Shown here: positions 49,230-57,856 of the stretch, in pieces
How the letters are laid out: the number at the start of each line of letters is the position of its first letter
Position numbering within the stretch: the stretch's first letter is position 1
Assembly: GCA_039822785.1 (NCBI GenBank)
Contig: JBCBMO010000001.1
Coordinates: forward strand, 1 to 64,000
Length of the DNA stretch: 64,000 nucleotides
DNA from: Thermohalobaculum sp039822785
GTDB lineage: Bacteria; Pseudomonadota; Alphaproteobacteria; Rhodobacterales; Rhodobacteraceae
Reading direction: 5' to 3'
Position numbers and translations under genes: made by a program
Notes under the pieces: model-generated
The model's input: the letters and a program-made list of their open reading frames with translations, nothing else
Told to the model about the DNA's origin: nothing
Database searches by the model: none

Positions 49230-49963
49230 CCCCCGCGAAAGATGCCCCCGCGCCGGCGGCGGAGACGCTGCTCTCGGTTGACGGGGTCAGCGCGGGCTAT
49301 GGCGGCGCGATGGTCATCAACGATGTGGCCTTGGCCGTGCGCCCGGGAGAGATCGTGACCGTTCTCGGCAAGAACGGCATGGGCAAGACGACGCTGATGA
49401 AGACCATCATGGGCTTCGTGCGCGCCCAGTCCGGTCGCATCACCCTGGGCGGTGACGACGTGACCCACCGCGCCCCGCATGCCATGGCGCGGGCCGGTGT
49501 CGCCTATGCCCCGCAAGAGTTCACCATCTTCCAGGATCTGACCGTCGAGGAGAACTTGCGCGTCGGCGTCCCGGACGACCGGGCCTTCGCAGAGCGTGTG
49601 GGCAGCCTCACGGACGTCTTCCCCCGGATGCTGGAGCGCCTCAAGCAGCGCGCGGGCACGCTCTCCGGCGGCGAACAGAAGATGCTGATCATGTCCCGCG
49701 CGGTGCTCGCGCGCCCGCGGCTGATGCTGGTCGACGAGATCAGCGAGGGGCTCCAGCCCACCATGATCGAACGGATGGCTGAGGTTCTGCGCGCGACCCG
49801 AGAGGCGAATGGCACCGCGGTTCTGCTGGTCGAGCAGCACCTCTCCTTCGCACTCTCCGTGGCGGATCGGTTCGCCGTGCTCAAGCTCGGACAGATCGTC
49901 GAGGAAGGACCCGCGGGTGATCCCTCCGCGAGTGCTGCCCTGGCCGAGCACCTGAAGGTCTAG
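49226..49963 (+). CDS. ABC transporter ATP-binding protein (LivF-like)
   Basis: 245 residues. Walker A GKNGMGKTT, YAPQEFTIFQDLTV, signature LSGGEQKMLIMSRAV and Walker B LMLVDEISEGLQP are intact. The QEFTIF and DEISEGLQP forms recall UrtE-like ATPases rather than typical LivF. It completes the second transporter and is followed three bases later by the DUF1028 gene. Confidence 0.91.
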   Translation: MTPAKDAPAPAAETLLSVDGVSAGYGGAMVINDVALAVRPGEIVTVLGKNGMGKTTLMKTIMGFVRAQSGRITLGGDDVTHRAPHAMARAGVAYAPQEFTIFQDLTVEENLRVGVPDDRAFAERVGSLTDVFPRMLERLKQRAGTLSGGEQKMLIMSRAVLARPRLMLVDEISEGLQPTMIERMAEVLRATREANGTAVLLVEQHLSFALSVADRFAVLKLGQIVEEGPAGDPSASAALAEHLKV

Positions 49964-49966
49964 GCG

Positions 49967-50716
49967 ATGGAGGGGGTCTGGGCCCATACCTACTCCATCG
50001 TGGGCCGCTGCGAGCGGAGCGGAGAGCTCGGCGTCGCCGTCGCCTCGGCTGTGCCTGCGGTCGGCGCGATCTGCCCCTACCTCAGACCCGGCATTGGTGC
50101 TGTCAGCACCCAGTCCTGGGTGAACCCCTATCTGGCGGTCGCGGTGCTGGACCGGCTCGCCACGGGGGCCGAGGCGCCCGAGGCGGTGGCCACGGTGCTC
50201 GCAGATGACCCCGCCGCCAGCGTTCGCCAGCTCGGCGCGATCGCCGCCCGGGGGCCCGGCGCTGCCTTTACCGGGACCGACTGCACGCCGGCCTGCGGGC
50301 ACAAGACGGCGGCCGATCACGCCGTGCAGGGCAACATGCTGACCGGTGTCGATCTGCTCGAGGCCATGTCGCAGGCCTTCTCCGCGGTGCCCGCGGCCGC
50401 GCTCGATCTGCGGCTGCTCGCGGCGCTCGAAGCGGGTCAGGCCACGGGCGGCGACAAGCGCGGGCGCCAGTCCGCCGCCCTCGTAGTCATGGGCGCGGAG
50501 GTCTATCCGAGGGTCGATCTGCGGGTCGACGACCACCACGACCCGATCGCCGAGCTGCGCCGCATCCACTCCATCGCCGCGCAGCAACTCGCGCCCTTCG
50601 TGGCCGGCATGCCGCGGCGCGACGGCCCAGCCAGCGCCGCCCCCGCCCATGTGACCGAGATGTTGCTGAGGCCGCCACCGGAGCGCCCGGGCGGCGGCGG
50701 CTCCGAGAGACCATGA
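49967..50716 (+). CDS. DUF1028 family protein (Ntn-hydrolase-like)
   Basis: 249 residues. TYSIVGRCERSGELGVAVASAVPAVGA and GAVSTQSWVNPYLAVAVLDRLATG are the DUF1028 opening. ADHAVQGNMLTGVDLLEAM, ALEAGQATGGDKRGRQSAALVV and RVDLRVDDHHDPIAEL are its later signature motifs. The family has an Ntn-hydrolase-like fold and commonly lies near amidases or transporters, but its reaction is unknown to me. It is tightly spaced after the ATPase and before the AtzG-like and amidase genes, implying a role with them. Confidence 0.86.
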   Translation: MEGVWAHTYSIVGRCERSGELGVAVASAVPAVGAICPYLRPGIGAVSTQSWVNPYLAVAVLDRLATGAEAPEAVATVLADDPAASVRQLGAIAARGPGAAFTGTDCTPACGHKTAADHAVQGNMLTGVDLLEAMSQAFSAVPAAALDLRLLAALEAGQATGGDKRGRQSAALVVMGAEVYPRVDLRVDDHHDPIAELRRIHSIAAQQLAPFVAGMPRRDGPASAAPAHVTEMLLRPPPERPGGGGSERP

Positions 50717-50726
50717 GGATGAGCCC

Positions 50727-50915
50727 ATGACCGATGCGCCTGACGATCCGCTCGACCCCAATGTCCTCACCGGCCTGGATCTCCCGCCAGATCGGCTGCG
50801 TGAGGTGGCGACGGCCTTCGCCGATATCCGCGCCGAGCTCGCAAAACTCCGCGCGCTCGACCTCGGCGAGACGCATCCCGCGGTCGTGTTTCAGCCTCTC
50901 CGTGGCCCCCGATGA
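50727..50915 (+). CDS. AtzG-like small amidase partner (DUF4089-like)
   Basis: 62 residues. LPPDRLREVATAFADIRAEL and the tail THPAVVFQPLRG match the small helical partners of GatA-like amidases (GatC, AtzG), which end in a P-x-x-x-F-x-P motif. In the cyanuric acid pathway AtzG binds AtzE, an amidase of this type. The ATGA overlap with the amidase start supports a complex. The identification is by short motifs and context. Confidence 0.7.
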   Translation: MTDAPDDPLDPNVLTGLDLPPDRLREVATAFADIRAELAKLRALDLGETHPAVVFQPLRGPR

Positions 50916-52318
50916 GCGCGCTGGACGACCCGACGCGGGCGACCATCGGAGAGTTGTCGACGCTTATGCGGGATGGGCGGCTGTCACCGGTCGATCTGAT
51001 GGATGCCGTGATGCACCGAGCCCGGACGGAGGACGGCGAGCTATCCGCCTTTGTGCATCTCTCTGAGACCGCCCAGGCGGCAGCCGAGCGTGCTCATGCC
51101 GAGATCGCAGCCGGTGACTGGAAGGGCCCGCTTCATGGGGTGCCCGTCGCGATCAAGGACAACCACACCACCTTCGACATGCCCACAGGCGTGGGCACTT
51201 CGGCGCCGGGGGTCGCCTTCCCCCTTGAGGACGCCCACGCCGTCGCCCGGTTACGGCATGCTGGCGCGATCCCCTTCGCCAAGACGCGCATGCACGAGTT
51301 CGCCTGGGGCATGGAGACGCCACCAACCCGCAATCCCCGCGATCTCGACCGCGTGCCGGGGGGATCGAGCGGTGGCTCCGGCGCCGCTGTTGCGGCTGGC
51401 TTGGCGCCCGCGGCGCTGGGCTCCGACACGGGCGGCTCGATCCGGATACCCGCAAGCCTCTGCGGCTGTGTCGGCTTCAAGCCGAGCTATGGCCTGATCG
51501 GGCGCAGCGGGATCGTGCCGCATAGCTGGTCGCTCGATCATGCAGGGCCGATCGCGGCCTCGGTCGGCGACGCGGCGTTGTTGGTCGAGGTCATGGCGGG
51601 GCCCGATCCCGCAGATCCAGGCAGCCTCGGATGCAGCGCCCCCGACTGGAGCGAGGCGCTCGTCGCCGGGGCTCAAGGGCTTCGCGTCGGCGTTTGCCGG
51701 ACGCATTTCTTCGAACACCTCGTGCCGGCGGTCGGTGACAGCGTCGAGGCCGCCCTCTCGGCCCTCGGCGCCGCCGGCGCGGAGATCATGGAGTTCGACC
51801 TACCCGAGATCGCCCAAGGCCTTGGCGCCATCTTCGCCATCGAGCTCGCCTCCTCGACCAACTATCACGATCAGCGGCTGCGGGAGGGGGCGGTTACCCA
51901 CTTCGATCCCGATGTCCGGCTCCTCGTCGAAATGGGCCGCTTGGTCAGCGGCGCCGACTATCTCCAAGCGGAGCGCTTCCGGCGCCACCTGGCCGAGCGA
52001 CTGGCGCCGGTCTTCAACCGTGTCGATGTCATCGCCGGCCCGACCATGCCGCTGACAGCCTGGCGGTTGGGTCAGAGCGAGGTCCAGATCGGCGACAGCC
52101 TCGAGAGCATCGTGGCCGTGTCATGGCGCCTTACCTATCCGTGGAACCTGCTGGGCCTGCCGGCCATCTCGCTGCCTTGCGGAACCGACGAGGCAGGCCT
52201 GCCCATCGGCCTCCAGATCGCAGGACCGATCCTGGGCGAGGCCCAGGTGCTGCGCGCCGCGACCGCCGCCGAACATGCCCTCGGTGGACCGATGCCACGG
52301 GTACCTACGTCCTTCTAA
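50912..52318 (+). CDS. Amidase-signature hydrolase (GatA/AtzE family)
   Basis: 468 residues. The Ser-cisSer-Lys triad is complete: K82 (PVAIKDNHTT), cis-Ser S152 (GGSSGGSGAAVAAG) and S175 (LGSDTGGSIRIPA). GFKPSYGLIGRSGIVPHSWSLDHAGP and PWNLLGLPAISLPCG are standard. Coupled with an AtzG-like peptide it may be a heteromeric amidase for a ureide or carboxyamide, such as 1-carboxybiuret in AtzEG. The exact substrate is not known, and a transamidosome role is unlikely because no gatB is present. Confidence 0.88.
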   Translation: MSALDDPTRATIGELSTLMRDGRLSPVDLMDAVMHRARTEDGELSAFVHLSETAQAAAERAHAEIAAGDWKGPLHGVPVAIKDNHTTFDMPTGVGTSAPGVAFPLEDAHAVARLRHAGAIPFAKTRMHEFAWGMETPPTRNPRDLDRVPGGSSGGSGAAVAAGLAPAALGSDTGGSIRIPASLCGCVGFKPSYGLIGRSGIVPHSWSLDHAGPIAASVGDAALLVEVMAGPDPADPGSLGCSAPDWSEALVAGAQGLRVGVCRTHFFEHLVPAVGDSVEAALSALGAAGAEIMEFDLPEIAQGLGAIFAIELASSTNYHDQRLREGAVTHFDPDVRLLVEMGRLVSGADYLQAERFRRHLAERLAPVFNRVDVIAGPTMPLTAWRLGQSEVQIGDSLESIVAVSWRLTYPWNLLGLPAISLPCGTDEAGLPIGLQIAGPILGEAQVLRAATAAEHALGGPMPRVPTSF

Positions 52319-52375
52319 CCCGTCAGCGTGGCTTTACACCAACGCGGCGCTCTGAACTTGGCAGTGGATGCGCTC

Positions 52376-52437
52376 GCGTAGGGTGGGGTTCCACCCTACC
52401 TCCCGCAGCGCAGGTGGGGTGAAACCCCACCCTACGC
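52376..52437. repeat. Dispersed palindromic element, copy C (25-base arms, two mismatches, 12-base loop)
   Basis: Left arm 52376-52400 begins GCGTAGGGTGGGG and right arm is 52413-52437; the loop TCCCGCAGCGCA matches copy B except for the last two bases. The right arm overlaps the end of the convergent GNAT gene, and its TAG (52434-52432 on the minus strand) is that gene's stop codon. The element is thus placed exactly at a gene end. Confidence 0.88.
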
Positions 52438-52908
52438 GGCTGTCTCAAGTCGAAACTTGAGGAAGCTCGCCCCGTCATAATCAATCTCGCCAACCCGTCT
52501 CGCGCCAAGTCTTTCGAGTGCGCGCAAGTTCGTTCGAGATGGTGGCAGAAGGAACGTCACATAGGGGATGCGGTCATCAGAAATCGCAAAATCGATTGCT
52601 TTTCTTGAGATGCGCGCCCCAAGGCCAAAAGCATCGGGCCGCAAGACGAGCCCGAAGTCCCACTCATCACCTTCTTTTTGAAAGCCACCCCAGCCGACAT
52701 ATCGGTCATTGGCTGAAATAGCCCAATGCCCAAGCCCATCACGTGCCCAACACGCCTCCTTTTGCGCAACAAACCGCGCGACGGTCGCGGCATCCCATTC
52801 AGATCGCAAAAGCGGCATGTGCTCCGCCACGCGCTGGTCAGACATGTGAGCCAGAATTTCGGCCGGCTCGACTTCCGACAGCCGGCCAAAAGTGATTTCA
52901 GGCTTCAA
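52432..52908 (-). CDS. GNAT-family acetyltransferase (RimJ/RimL-like)
   Basis: 158 residues from TTG 52908 with AAGGA at good spacing. HWAISANDRYVGWGGFQKEGDEWDF and LSRTNLRALERLGARRVGEIDYDG-type segments fit small GNAT acetyltransferases; the acetyl-CoA loop is near LRPDAFGLGARISRKAI. The substrate is unknown. The region is visibly AT-richer than its neighbours, suggesting horizontal origin. The stop codon is supplied by palindromic copy C. Confidence 0.78.
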   Translation of the reverse strand: MKPEITFGRLSEVEPAEILAHMSDQRVAEHMPLLRSEWDAATVARFVAQKEACWARDGLGHWAISANDRYVGWGGFQKEGDEWDFGLVLRPDAFGLGARISRKAIDFAISDDRIPYVTFLLPPSRTNLRALERLGARRVGEIDYDGASFLKFRLETAA

Positions 52909-53035
52909 CGTGACGTCCTTGTGTGATCTCGAGGCTTCTCATTCTCCTGACGGTTTCTGACAGAACCCAGATGGCTGTCTAGCCAACACTGCGAGTTTGA
53001 ATGCGGTGTTGCTGGGAGGGGGATGTGGCGCGCTA

Positions 53036-53425
53036 TCATGAGCCCTCGGGGTCTTCCCATGCTGCGAATGGCTTATCAATTGCAATGAAATCAACTCTGT
53101 CATCAAAATAGATAACTACGTAGTGTTTCGATCCCTCTGGAAGCGCCATGAAATAGGAGGACTTGCCAATATCCTTTAAGAGTTCAGATTTATCTGAGTA
53201 AAATATCCCTAGGCCTGATTTGTTTCCAGTCCTGCCCAGCGTATTCTCATCCGCAACGCAGCAAAATTGTAGAGATGATATGTGTAAAGTAACCACCTGC
53301 CCTGATGTGCGGCCAGTCAGGGCAAGAGTGCCACAGTCTCCAGAGACTGACAGTGATGTGAGATCAAACGGCTCACTCATCACCCGCGAATAGACTTCAA
53401 AGTCCCCGTCAATCCCAAAAATCAT
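53036..53425 (-). CDS. Hypothetical protein in AT-rich patch
   Basis: 129 residues. No family is recognised. It shows no signal peptide or membrane helix and has alternating strands (LTSLSVSGDCGTLALTG, QVVTLHISSLQFCCV, HYVVIYFDDRVDFIAI), so a small beta-rich domain is likely. Codon use, with many AAA, TTT and ATA-type codons, differs sharply from the surrounding genes. The ATG lacks a strong ribosome site. The call rests on an open frame of fair length in unusual base composition. Confidence 0.55.
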   Translation of the reverse strand: MIFGIDGDFEVYSRVMSEPFDLTSLSVSGDCGTLALTGRTSGQVVTLHISSLQFCCVADENTLGRTGNKSGLGIFYSDKSELLKDIGKSSYFMALPEGSKHYVVIYFDDRVDFIAIDKPFAAWEDPEGS

Positions 53426-53697
53426 TACTGCGCCCCATGCCAGACTGCGCAGCCGAGCTGCTGTCTGACGAGCTTTGACCTACGTTTCTTTTCTCATTGG
53501 TGCTATTCTTCGGACCTCAATGCCCCCTCTCGCCATCTGGATAGACGAAATTAGAGCCTACTGCTTTCCACGAATGGGTCGCTTCTCGGTTCGCCGCGTT
53601 TTCATACAGCTTCGTCCTCTTCTTGTTCGCCAGTAGAAATGCCGGCCGTCGATCGCCGCCAAGGGCTCGCAACCGCTGCATTGGCCACGGCGGTGGG
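53426..53697. other. Intergenic stretch without recognisable gene
   Basis: 272 bases between the orphan gene and preA. Composition shifts from AT-rich to the usual GC-rich near 53640, which probably marks the edge of an acquired segment. The open frames here are Arg/Pro-rich shadows, and I see no convincing terminator. Confidence 0.5.
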
Positions 53698-54999
53698 TTA
53701 CTCCGCCGCGACCTTGCTGGGGTTGTTGGGGTGGGTGGTCCAGTCGGCGTGGTCGGGGCCGACCACCGCGCCGGTGCGCTCGTCGACCATGCCGGGGGCG
53801 AGGCGCTCCATGGTGATGCAGTTCTCCACCGGGCATACATTGACGCAGAGGTTGCAGGCCACGCATTCGGCGTCGATCACCTCGAACACCCGGTCCGGCG
53901 ACATGGAGATCGCCTGGTGGGAGGTGTCCTCGCAGGCCGCGTAGCAGCGCCCGCACTTGATGCAGCTCTCCTGGTCGATCCGCGCCTTGGTCACGTAGTT
54001 GAGGTTGAGGTACTGCCAGTCGGTCACGTTCGGCACTGCGCGGCCGCGGAAGGCCTCGGTGTCCGCATAGCCCTTCTCGTCCATCCAGGCCGACAACCCG
54101 CGCGACATCTCCTGGACGATCTTAAAGCCATAGGTCATGGCGGCGGTGCAGACCTGCACGTTGCCTGCGCCCAGCGCCATGAACTCCGCCGCGTCGCGCC
54201 AGGTGGTGACGCCGCCGATGCCGGAGATCGGCAGGCCCGGCATGGAGGGATCGCGCGCGATCTCCGCCACCATGTTGAGCGCGATGGGTTTGACCGCTGG
54301 GCCGCAATAGCCGCCATGCGAGCCCTTGCCGTCGATGGAGGGCTCCGGGCTGAAGGTGTCGAGGTTGACCGAGGTGATCGAGGACACCGTGTTGATCAGC
54401 GAGACTGCGTCCGCCCCGCCTTTGTACGCGGCCCGAGCAGGATAGCGGATGTCAGTGATGTTCGGCGTGAGCTTCACGATGACCGGCATGCGGGTCGCCG
54501 CCTTGCACCAGCGGGTGACCATCTCGATGTATTCCGGCACCTGGCCGACCGCCGAGCCCATGCCGCGCTCCGACATGCCATGGGGGCAGCCGAAGTTGAG
54601 CTCGATCCCGTCGGCGCCGGTGTCCTCGACCTGTTTCAGGATCTCCTGCCAGCAGACCTCCTCGCAAGGAACCATGAGGGAGACGATCATGGCGCGGTCG
54701 GGCCAGTCGCGCTTGACCTCCTTGATCTCCTGCAGGTTGGTCTCCAGCGGCCGGTCGGTGATGAGCTCGATGTTGTTGAGCCCCAGGAGCCGGCGGTCGG
54801 CGCCGTAGACCACGCCGTAGCGCGGGCCGTTCACGTTCACGATGTGGGGGTCGAGGCCGAGGGTCTTCCAGACCACGCCGCCCCAGCCCGCGCGAAAGGC
54901 GCGTTCGACATTGTACTTCTTGTCCGTCGGCGGGGCGGAGGCGAGCCAGAACGGGTTCGGCGATTTGATGCCCACGAAGTCGTTGCGAAGATCGGCCAT
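53698..54999 (-). CDS. preA: NAD-dependent dihydropyrimidine dehydrogenase subunit PreA
   Basis: 433 residues. An FMN barrel (PNPFWLASAPPT, GADGIELNFGCPHGMSERGMG, VIVKLTPNITDI, GIGGVTTWRDAAEFMALGA) is followed by a C-terminal double [4Fe-4S] ferredoxin domain (CIKCGRCYAACED, CVACNLCVNVCPVENC). It reduces uracil and thymine, or runs the reverse reaction, with PreT. GGGAG precedes ATG 54999. It is the last gene of the leftward nucleoside operon, 44 bases after preT. Confidence 0.94.
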   Translation of the reverse strand: MADLRNDFVGIKSPNPFWLASAPPTDKKYNVERAFRAGWGGVVWKTLGLDPHIVNVNGPRYGVVYGADRRLLGLNNIELITDRPLETNLQEIKEVKRDWPDRAMIVSLMVPCEEVCWQEILKQVEDTGADGIELNFGCPHGMSERGMGSAVGQVPEYIEMVTRWCKAATRMPVIVKLTPNITDIRYPARAAYKGGADAVSLINTVSSITSVNLDTFSPEPSIDGKGSHGGYCGPAVKPIALNMVAEIARDPSMPGLPISGIGGVTTWRDAAEFMALGAGNVQVCTAAMTYGFKIVQEMSRGLSAWMDEKGYADTEAFRGRAVPNVTDWQYLNLNYVTKARIDQESCIKCGRCYAACEDTSHQAISMSPDRVFEVIDAECVACNLCVNVCPVENCITMERLAPGMVDERTGAVVGPDHADWTTHPNNPSKVAAE

Positions 55000-55043
55000 G
55001 GGGGTTCTCCCTGCAGCGGTGCGGTGCCCGCACCCGATGTGGG

Positions 55044-56375
55044 TCAAGCGCTCAAGCTTAGGTGGATGCTCATCGCGGCGTCGCGGCCCTCGGCGACGGC
55101 GGTGACGGTGAGGTCCTCGCCGCCCGCAGCACAGTCGCCGGCGGCCCAGACGCGGGGGTGAGAGGTGCGGCCCTCGGCGTCGACGCGGATCTTGCGGCCG
55201 TCCACGTCGAGGGAGCCGTCGTTTACCAGCACCTGGCCGATGGCCTTGAACACCTGGTCGGCGGGCAGGCGGAAGGTCTCGCCGGTGCCGCGCAGGCCCT
55301 GGGGCGTGTCCTCGGTGTACTCGAACTCCACCTCGCGCACGCGGCCGTTGGCATGGAGCGCCACCGGCTGGGCGTCGAAGCGGAAGGAGACGCCGTAGCG
55401 CGCCGCATGGGCCTGTTCGTAGCCGCTGGCCCCCATGCGGTCGCGGCCGCGGCGGTAGACGATGGTGACCGTCTCGGCGCCCAAGAGCTTGGACTGGACC
55501 GCGGCGTCGATGGCGGTCATGCCGCCGCCGATCACGATGACCTCGCGGCCCACGGGCAGGGCGGTGAGGTCGGTGGCCTGGCGCAGCTCAGCGATGAACT
55601 CGACCGCGTCGACCACGCCGGGCGCGTCCTCCCCCTCGGCGCGCAGGGCGTTCACGCCGGTGAGCCCGGTGGCCATCAGCACCGCGTCATAGGTGTCGAG
55701 CAGATCCTGGAGCGAGAAGTCCCGGCCCAGCGCCTTGTCCGCGCGGATCTCGATCCCGCCGATGGCGAGCAGCCAGTCGACCTCCCGCGCGGCGAAGTCC
55801 TGCGTGGTCTTGTAGGCGGCGATCCCGTATTCGTTCAGCCCGCCGGGCTTGGGCTTGGCGTCGTAGACGACGACGTCGTGGCCATGCATCGCCAGGCGAT
55901 GCGCGGCGGCCAGGCCCGCGGGGCCGGCGCCGACGACGCCCACGGTCTTGCCGGTCGGTGCCGCGCGGTCGAAGGGGTGCGCGCCGCCCGCCATCTGCGC
56001 GTCGGTGGCGAAGCGTTGGAGGCGGCCGATCTCCACCGGTTTGCCTTCGGCGGCTTCGCGCACGCAGGCTTCCTCGCAGAGCGTATCGACCGGGCATACG
56101 CGGGCACACATGCCGCCCAGGATGTTCTGCTCGAAGATCGTCGTGCCGGCCTCCACCGGGCGGCCGGCGGCGATCTGGCGAATGAACAGGGGGATGTCGA
56201 TGGCCGTGGGGCAGGCGGTGATGCAGGGCGCGTCGTAGCAGAAATAGCAGCGGTCCGCGGCGACCAGCGCCTCATGCGCATCCAGCGGTGGGGTGTGGTC
56301 GTCGAAGTTCTCGGCCAGCGCTTCGGACGGCAGGCGGCCGGGACTGATCCCGACGTGGCGCGACGGTTGTGACAT
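55044..56375 (-). CDS. preT: Dihydropyrimidine dehydrogenase electron-transfer subunit PreT
   Basis: 443 residues. N-terminal iron-sulfur cysteines (CYFCYDAPCITACPTAIDI, CARVCPVDTLCEEAC) precede an FAD site (GVVGAGPAGLAAAHRLA) and an NAD(P)H site (VIVIGGGMTAIDAA), then a closing FAD motif (RVWAAGDCAAGG). This is the glutamate-synthase-small-subunit-like architecture of PreT. It delivers electrons from NADH to PreA in pyrimidine catabolism. The next upstream gene, cdd, is 97 bases away on the same strand. Confidence 0.94.
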   Translation of the reverse strand: MSQPSRHVGISPGRLPSEALAENFDDHTPPLDAHEALVAADRCYFCYDAPCITACPTAIDIPLFIRQIAAGRPVEAGTTIFEQNILGGMCARVCPVDTLCEEACVREAAEGKPVEIGRLQRFATDAQMAGGAHPFDRAAPTGKTVGVVGAGPAGLAAAHRLAMHGHDVVVYDAKPKPGGLNEYGIAAYKTTQDFAAREVDWLLAIGGIEIRADKALGRDFSLQDLLDTYDAVLMATGLTGVNALRAEGEDAPGVVDAVEFIAELRQATDLTALPVGREVIVIGGGMTAIDAAVQSKLLGAETVTIVYRRGRDRMGASGYEQAHAARYGVSFRFDAQPVALHANGRVREVEFEYTEDTPQGLRGTGETFRLPADQVFKAIGQVLVNDGSLDVDGRKIRVDAEGRTSHPRVWAAGDCAAGGEDLTVTAVAEGRDAAMSIHLSLSA

Positions 56376-56472
56376 GAGCGTCCCTTCGCAGCTGCATCAA
56401 CCGCTCCAGGCTGGCGCAAGGCCGGGGCGCGATCAACGGTAATCGGGGCCCGTGGCGCCCGCAGGAGGGGTT

Positions 56473-56886
56473 TTACGCCAGGTTTTTGGGGCCAAAGGCG
56501 CCGGGCAGCAGCGCCTCGATCACATAGCGCGCGATGACGCCGGAGGGGCCGCAGACGATAACAGGCGTGCCCGCTTCGGCGAATTCGTTGATCCGCTGGC
56601 GGCAGCCGCCGCAGGGGGTGCAGGGGACCTCGTCGGGCCCGGCAACACAGACCGCGGCGATCTCCCGCCCGCCCGCCAGGACCATGGCGCCGATGGCGGT
56701 GGCCTCGGCGCATTGGCCCTGCGGGTAGGCTGCGTTCTCCACGTTGCAGCCCGCGTGGATCCGCCCCTCGGTATCCAGCACCGCGGCGCCCACGGCGAAG
56801 TTGGAATAGGGGGCGTAGGCGTTTTCGCGTGCGGCGAGCGCGGCGGCCATCAGGGCGGCCTCGGTCTCGGGGTCGAGGGCGGCCAC
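56473..56886 (-). CDS. cdd: Cytidine deaminase
   Basis: 137 residues from GTG 56886. Homotetrameric type: zinc ligands C59 (QCAEATA), C89 and C92 (PCTPCGGCRQ), catalytic E61, and GCNVENAAYPQGQ at the substrate site. It converts cytidine or deoxycytidine to the uridine form. The start is one base after the stop of the permease gene. Together with PreTA and the nucleoside transporter it forms a salvage and breakdown route. Confidence 0.95.
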   Translation of the reverse strand: MAALDPETEAALMAAALAARENAYAPYSNFAVGAAVLDTEGRIHAGCNVENAAYPQGQCAEATAIGAMVLAGGREIAAVCVAGPDEVPCTPCGGCRQRINEFAEAGTPVIVCGPSGVIARYVIEALLPGAFGPKNLA

Positions 56887-56887
56887 G

Positions 56888-57856
56888 CTAGCGTTCCTTG
56901 CGGTAGGGGGTGCCGAGGGCCGCGGGCGGGATCGCGCGGCCGAAGAACCCGGCGAGCAGGATCACCGTGGCGACGTAAGGAAGGACCAGGACCAGCTCGA
57001 GCGGGACCTCGCCGACGACGGGCAGTTCGGTGCCTTGCATCCGGGCGGCAGCGGCATCGAGGAACCCGAAGACCAGACAGGCCAGCAGCACCGTCCAGGG
57101 CCGCCAACGCCCCATGATCATGGCTGCGAGCGCGATATAGCCCTTGCCCGCCGACATCTCCCGTACGAAGCCCGCGCCATGGGCGGTCGACAGGAAGACG
57201 CCCGCCAGACCGCAGAGCAGCCCGGCCACCAGCACCGCGCGATAGCGCATGGCCGTCACCGACAGCCCCGCGCTGTCGACTGCATTGGGCATCTCGCCCA
57301 CGGCGCGCAGGCGCAGGCCCGGCCGGGTGCGCCACAGCACCCACCACACCAGCGGCACCGAGAGGAGGGCGAGGTAGACCGGCAGCGTATGGCCCGACAG
57401 AAGCTCGGCGTAGAAGGGGCCGATCACCGGCACCTCGCTCAGCGTCTCGGCGAGCGGCAGCTCGATGGGGCCGAAGCGTTCCTCGCGCGTCAGCGGCGGG
57501 CTCTGGCCGCCCTGGCGGAACAGCGCGATCCCCGCGACCACGGTGGCGCCGGAGGCAAGGATGTTGATCGCAACGCCGGAGACGATCTGCTCGCCCTTAT
57601 GCGTGATCGTCGCAAAGCCGTGCAGCGCCGCCATGATCATCGAGACCACGATGGCGGCAAAGAGCCCGACGAAGGCCGAGCCGGTGAGCGAGGCGGCCGC
57701 GGCGGCGGCGAAGGCCCCGGCCAGGAGCTTTCCCTCCAGCCCGATGTCGATGACGCCCGCGCGCTCCGAGATCAGCCCGGCCATGGCGCAGAGGATCAGC
57801 GGCGTGGCCAACCGCAGGGTCGAGTCGAGGATCAGGAGGACGTCGAGATACGTCAC
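56888..57856 (-). CDS. Nucleoside-type ABC transporter permease 2
   Basis: 322 residues from GTG 57856, overlapping the stop of permease 1 by GTGA. There are about nine hydrophobic helices. GLISERAGVIDIGLEGKLLAGAF and KGYIALAAMIMGRWRPW are hallmarks of the BmpC/NupQ-like permeases that import nucleosides. A longer frame reading in from 58951 is an artefact of the permease 1 antiphase frame. Confidence 0.9.
   Translation of the reverse strand: MTYLDVLLILDSTLRLATPLILCAMAGLISERAGVIDIGLEGKLLAGAFAAAAAASLTGSAFVGLFAAIVVSMIMAALHGFATITHKGEQIVSGVAINILASGATVVAGIALFRQGGQSPPLTREERFGPIELPLAETLSEVPVIGPFYAELLSGHTLPVYLALLSVPLVWWVLWRTRPGLRLRAVGEMPNAVDSAGLSVTAMRYRAVLVAGLLCGLAGVFLSTAHGAGFVREMSAGKGYIALAAMIMGRWRPWTVLLACLVFGFLDAAAARMQGTELPVVGEVPLELVLVLPYVATVILLAGFFGRAIPPAALGTPYRKER

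Noticed and set aside
53517..53840. 107-codon leftward Arg/Pro-rich frame
   Set aside because: It overlaps the preA 3' end in another phase and shows no protein-like pattern.
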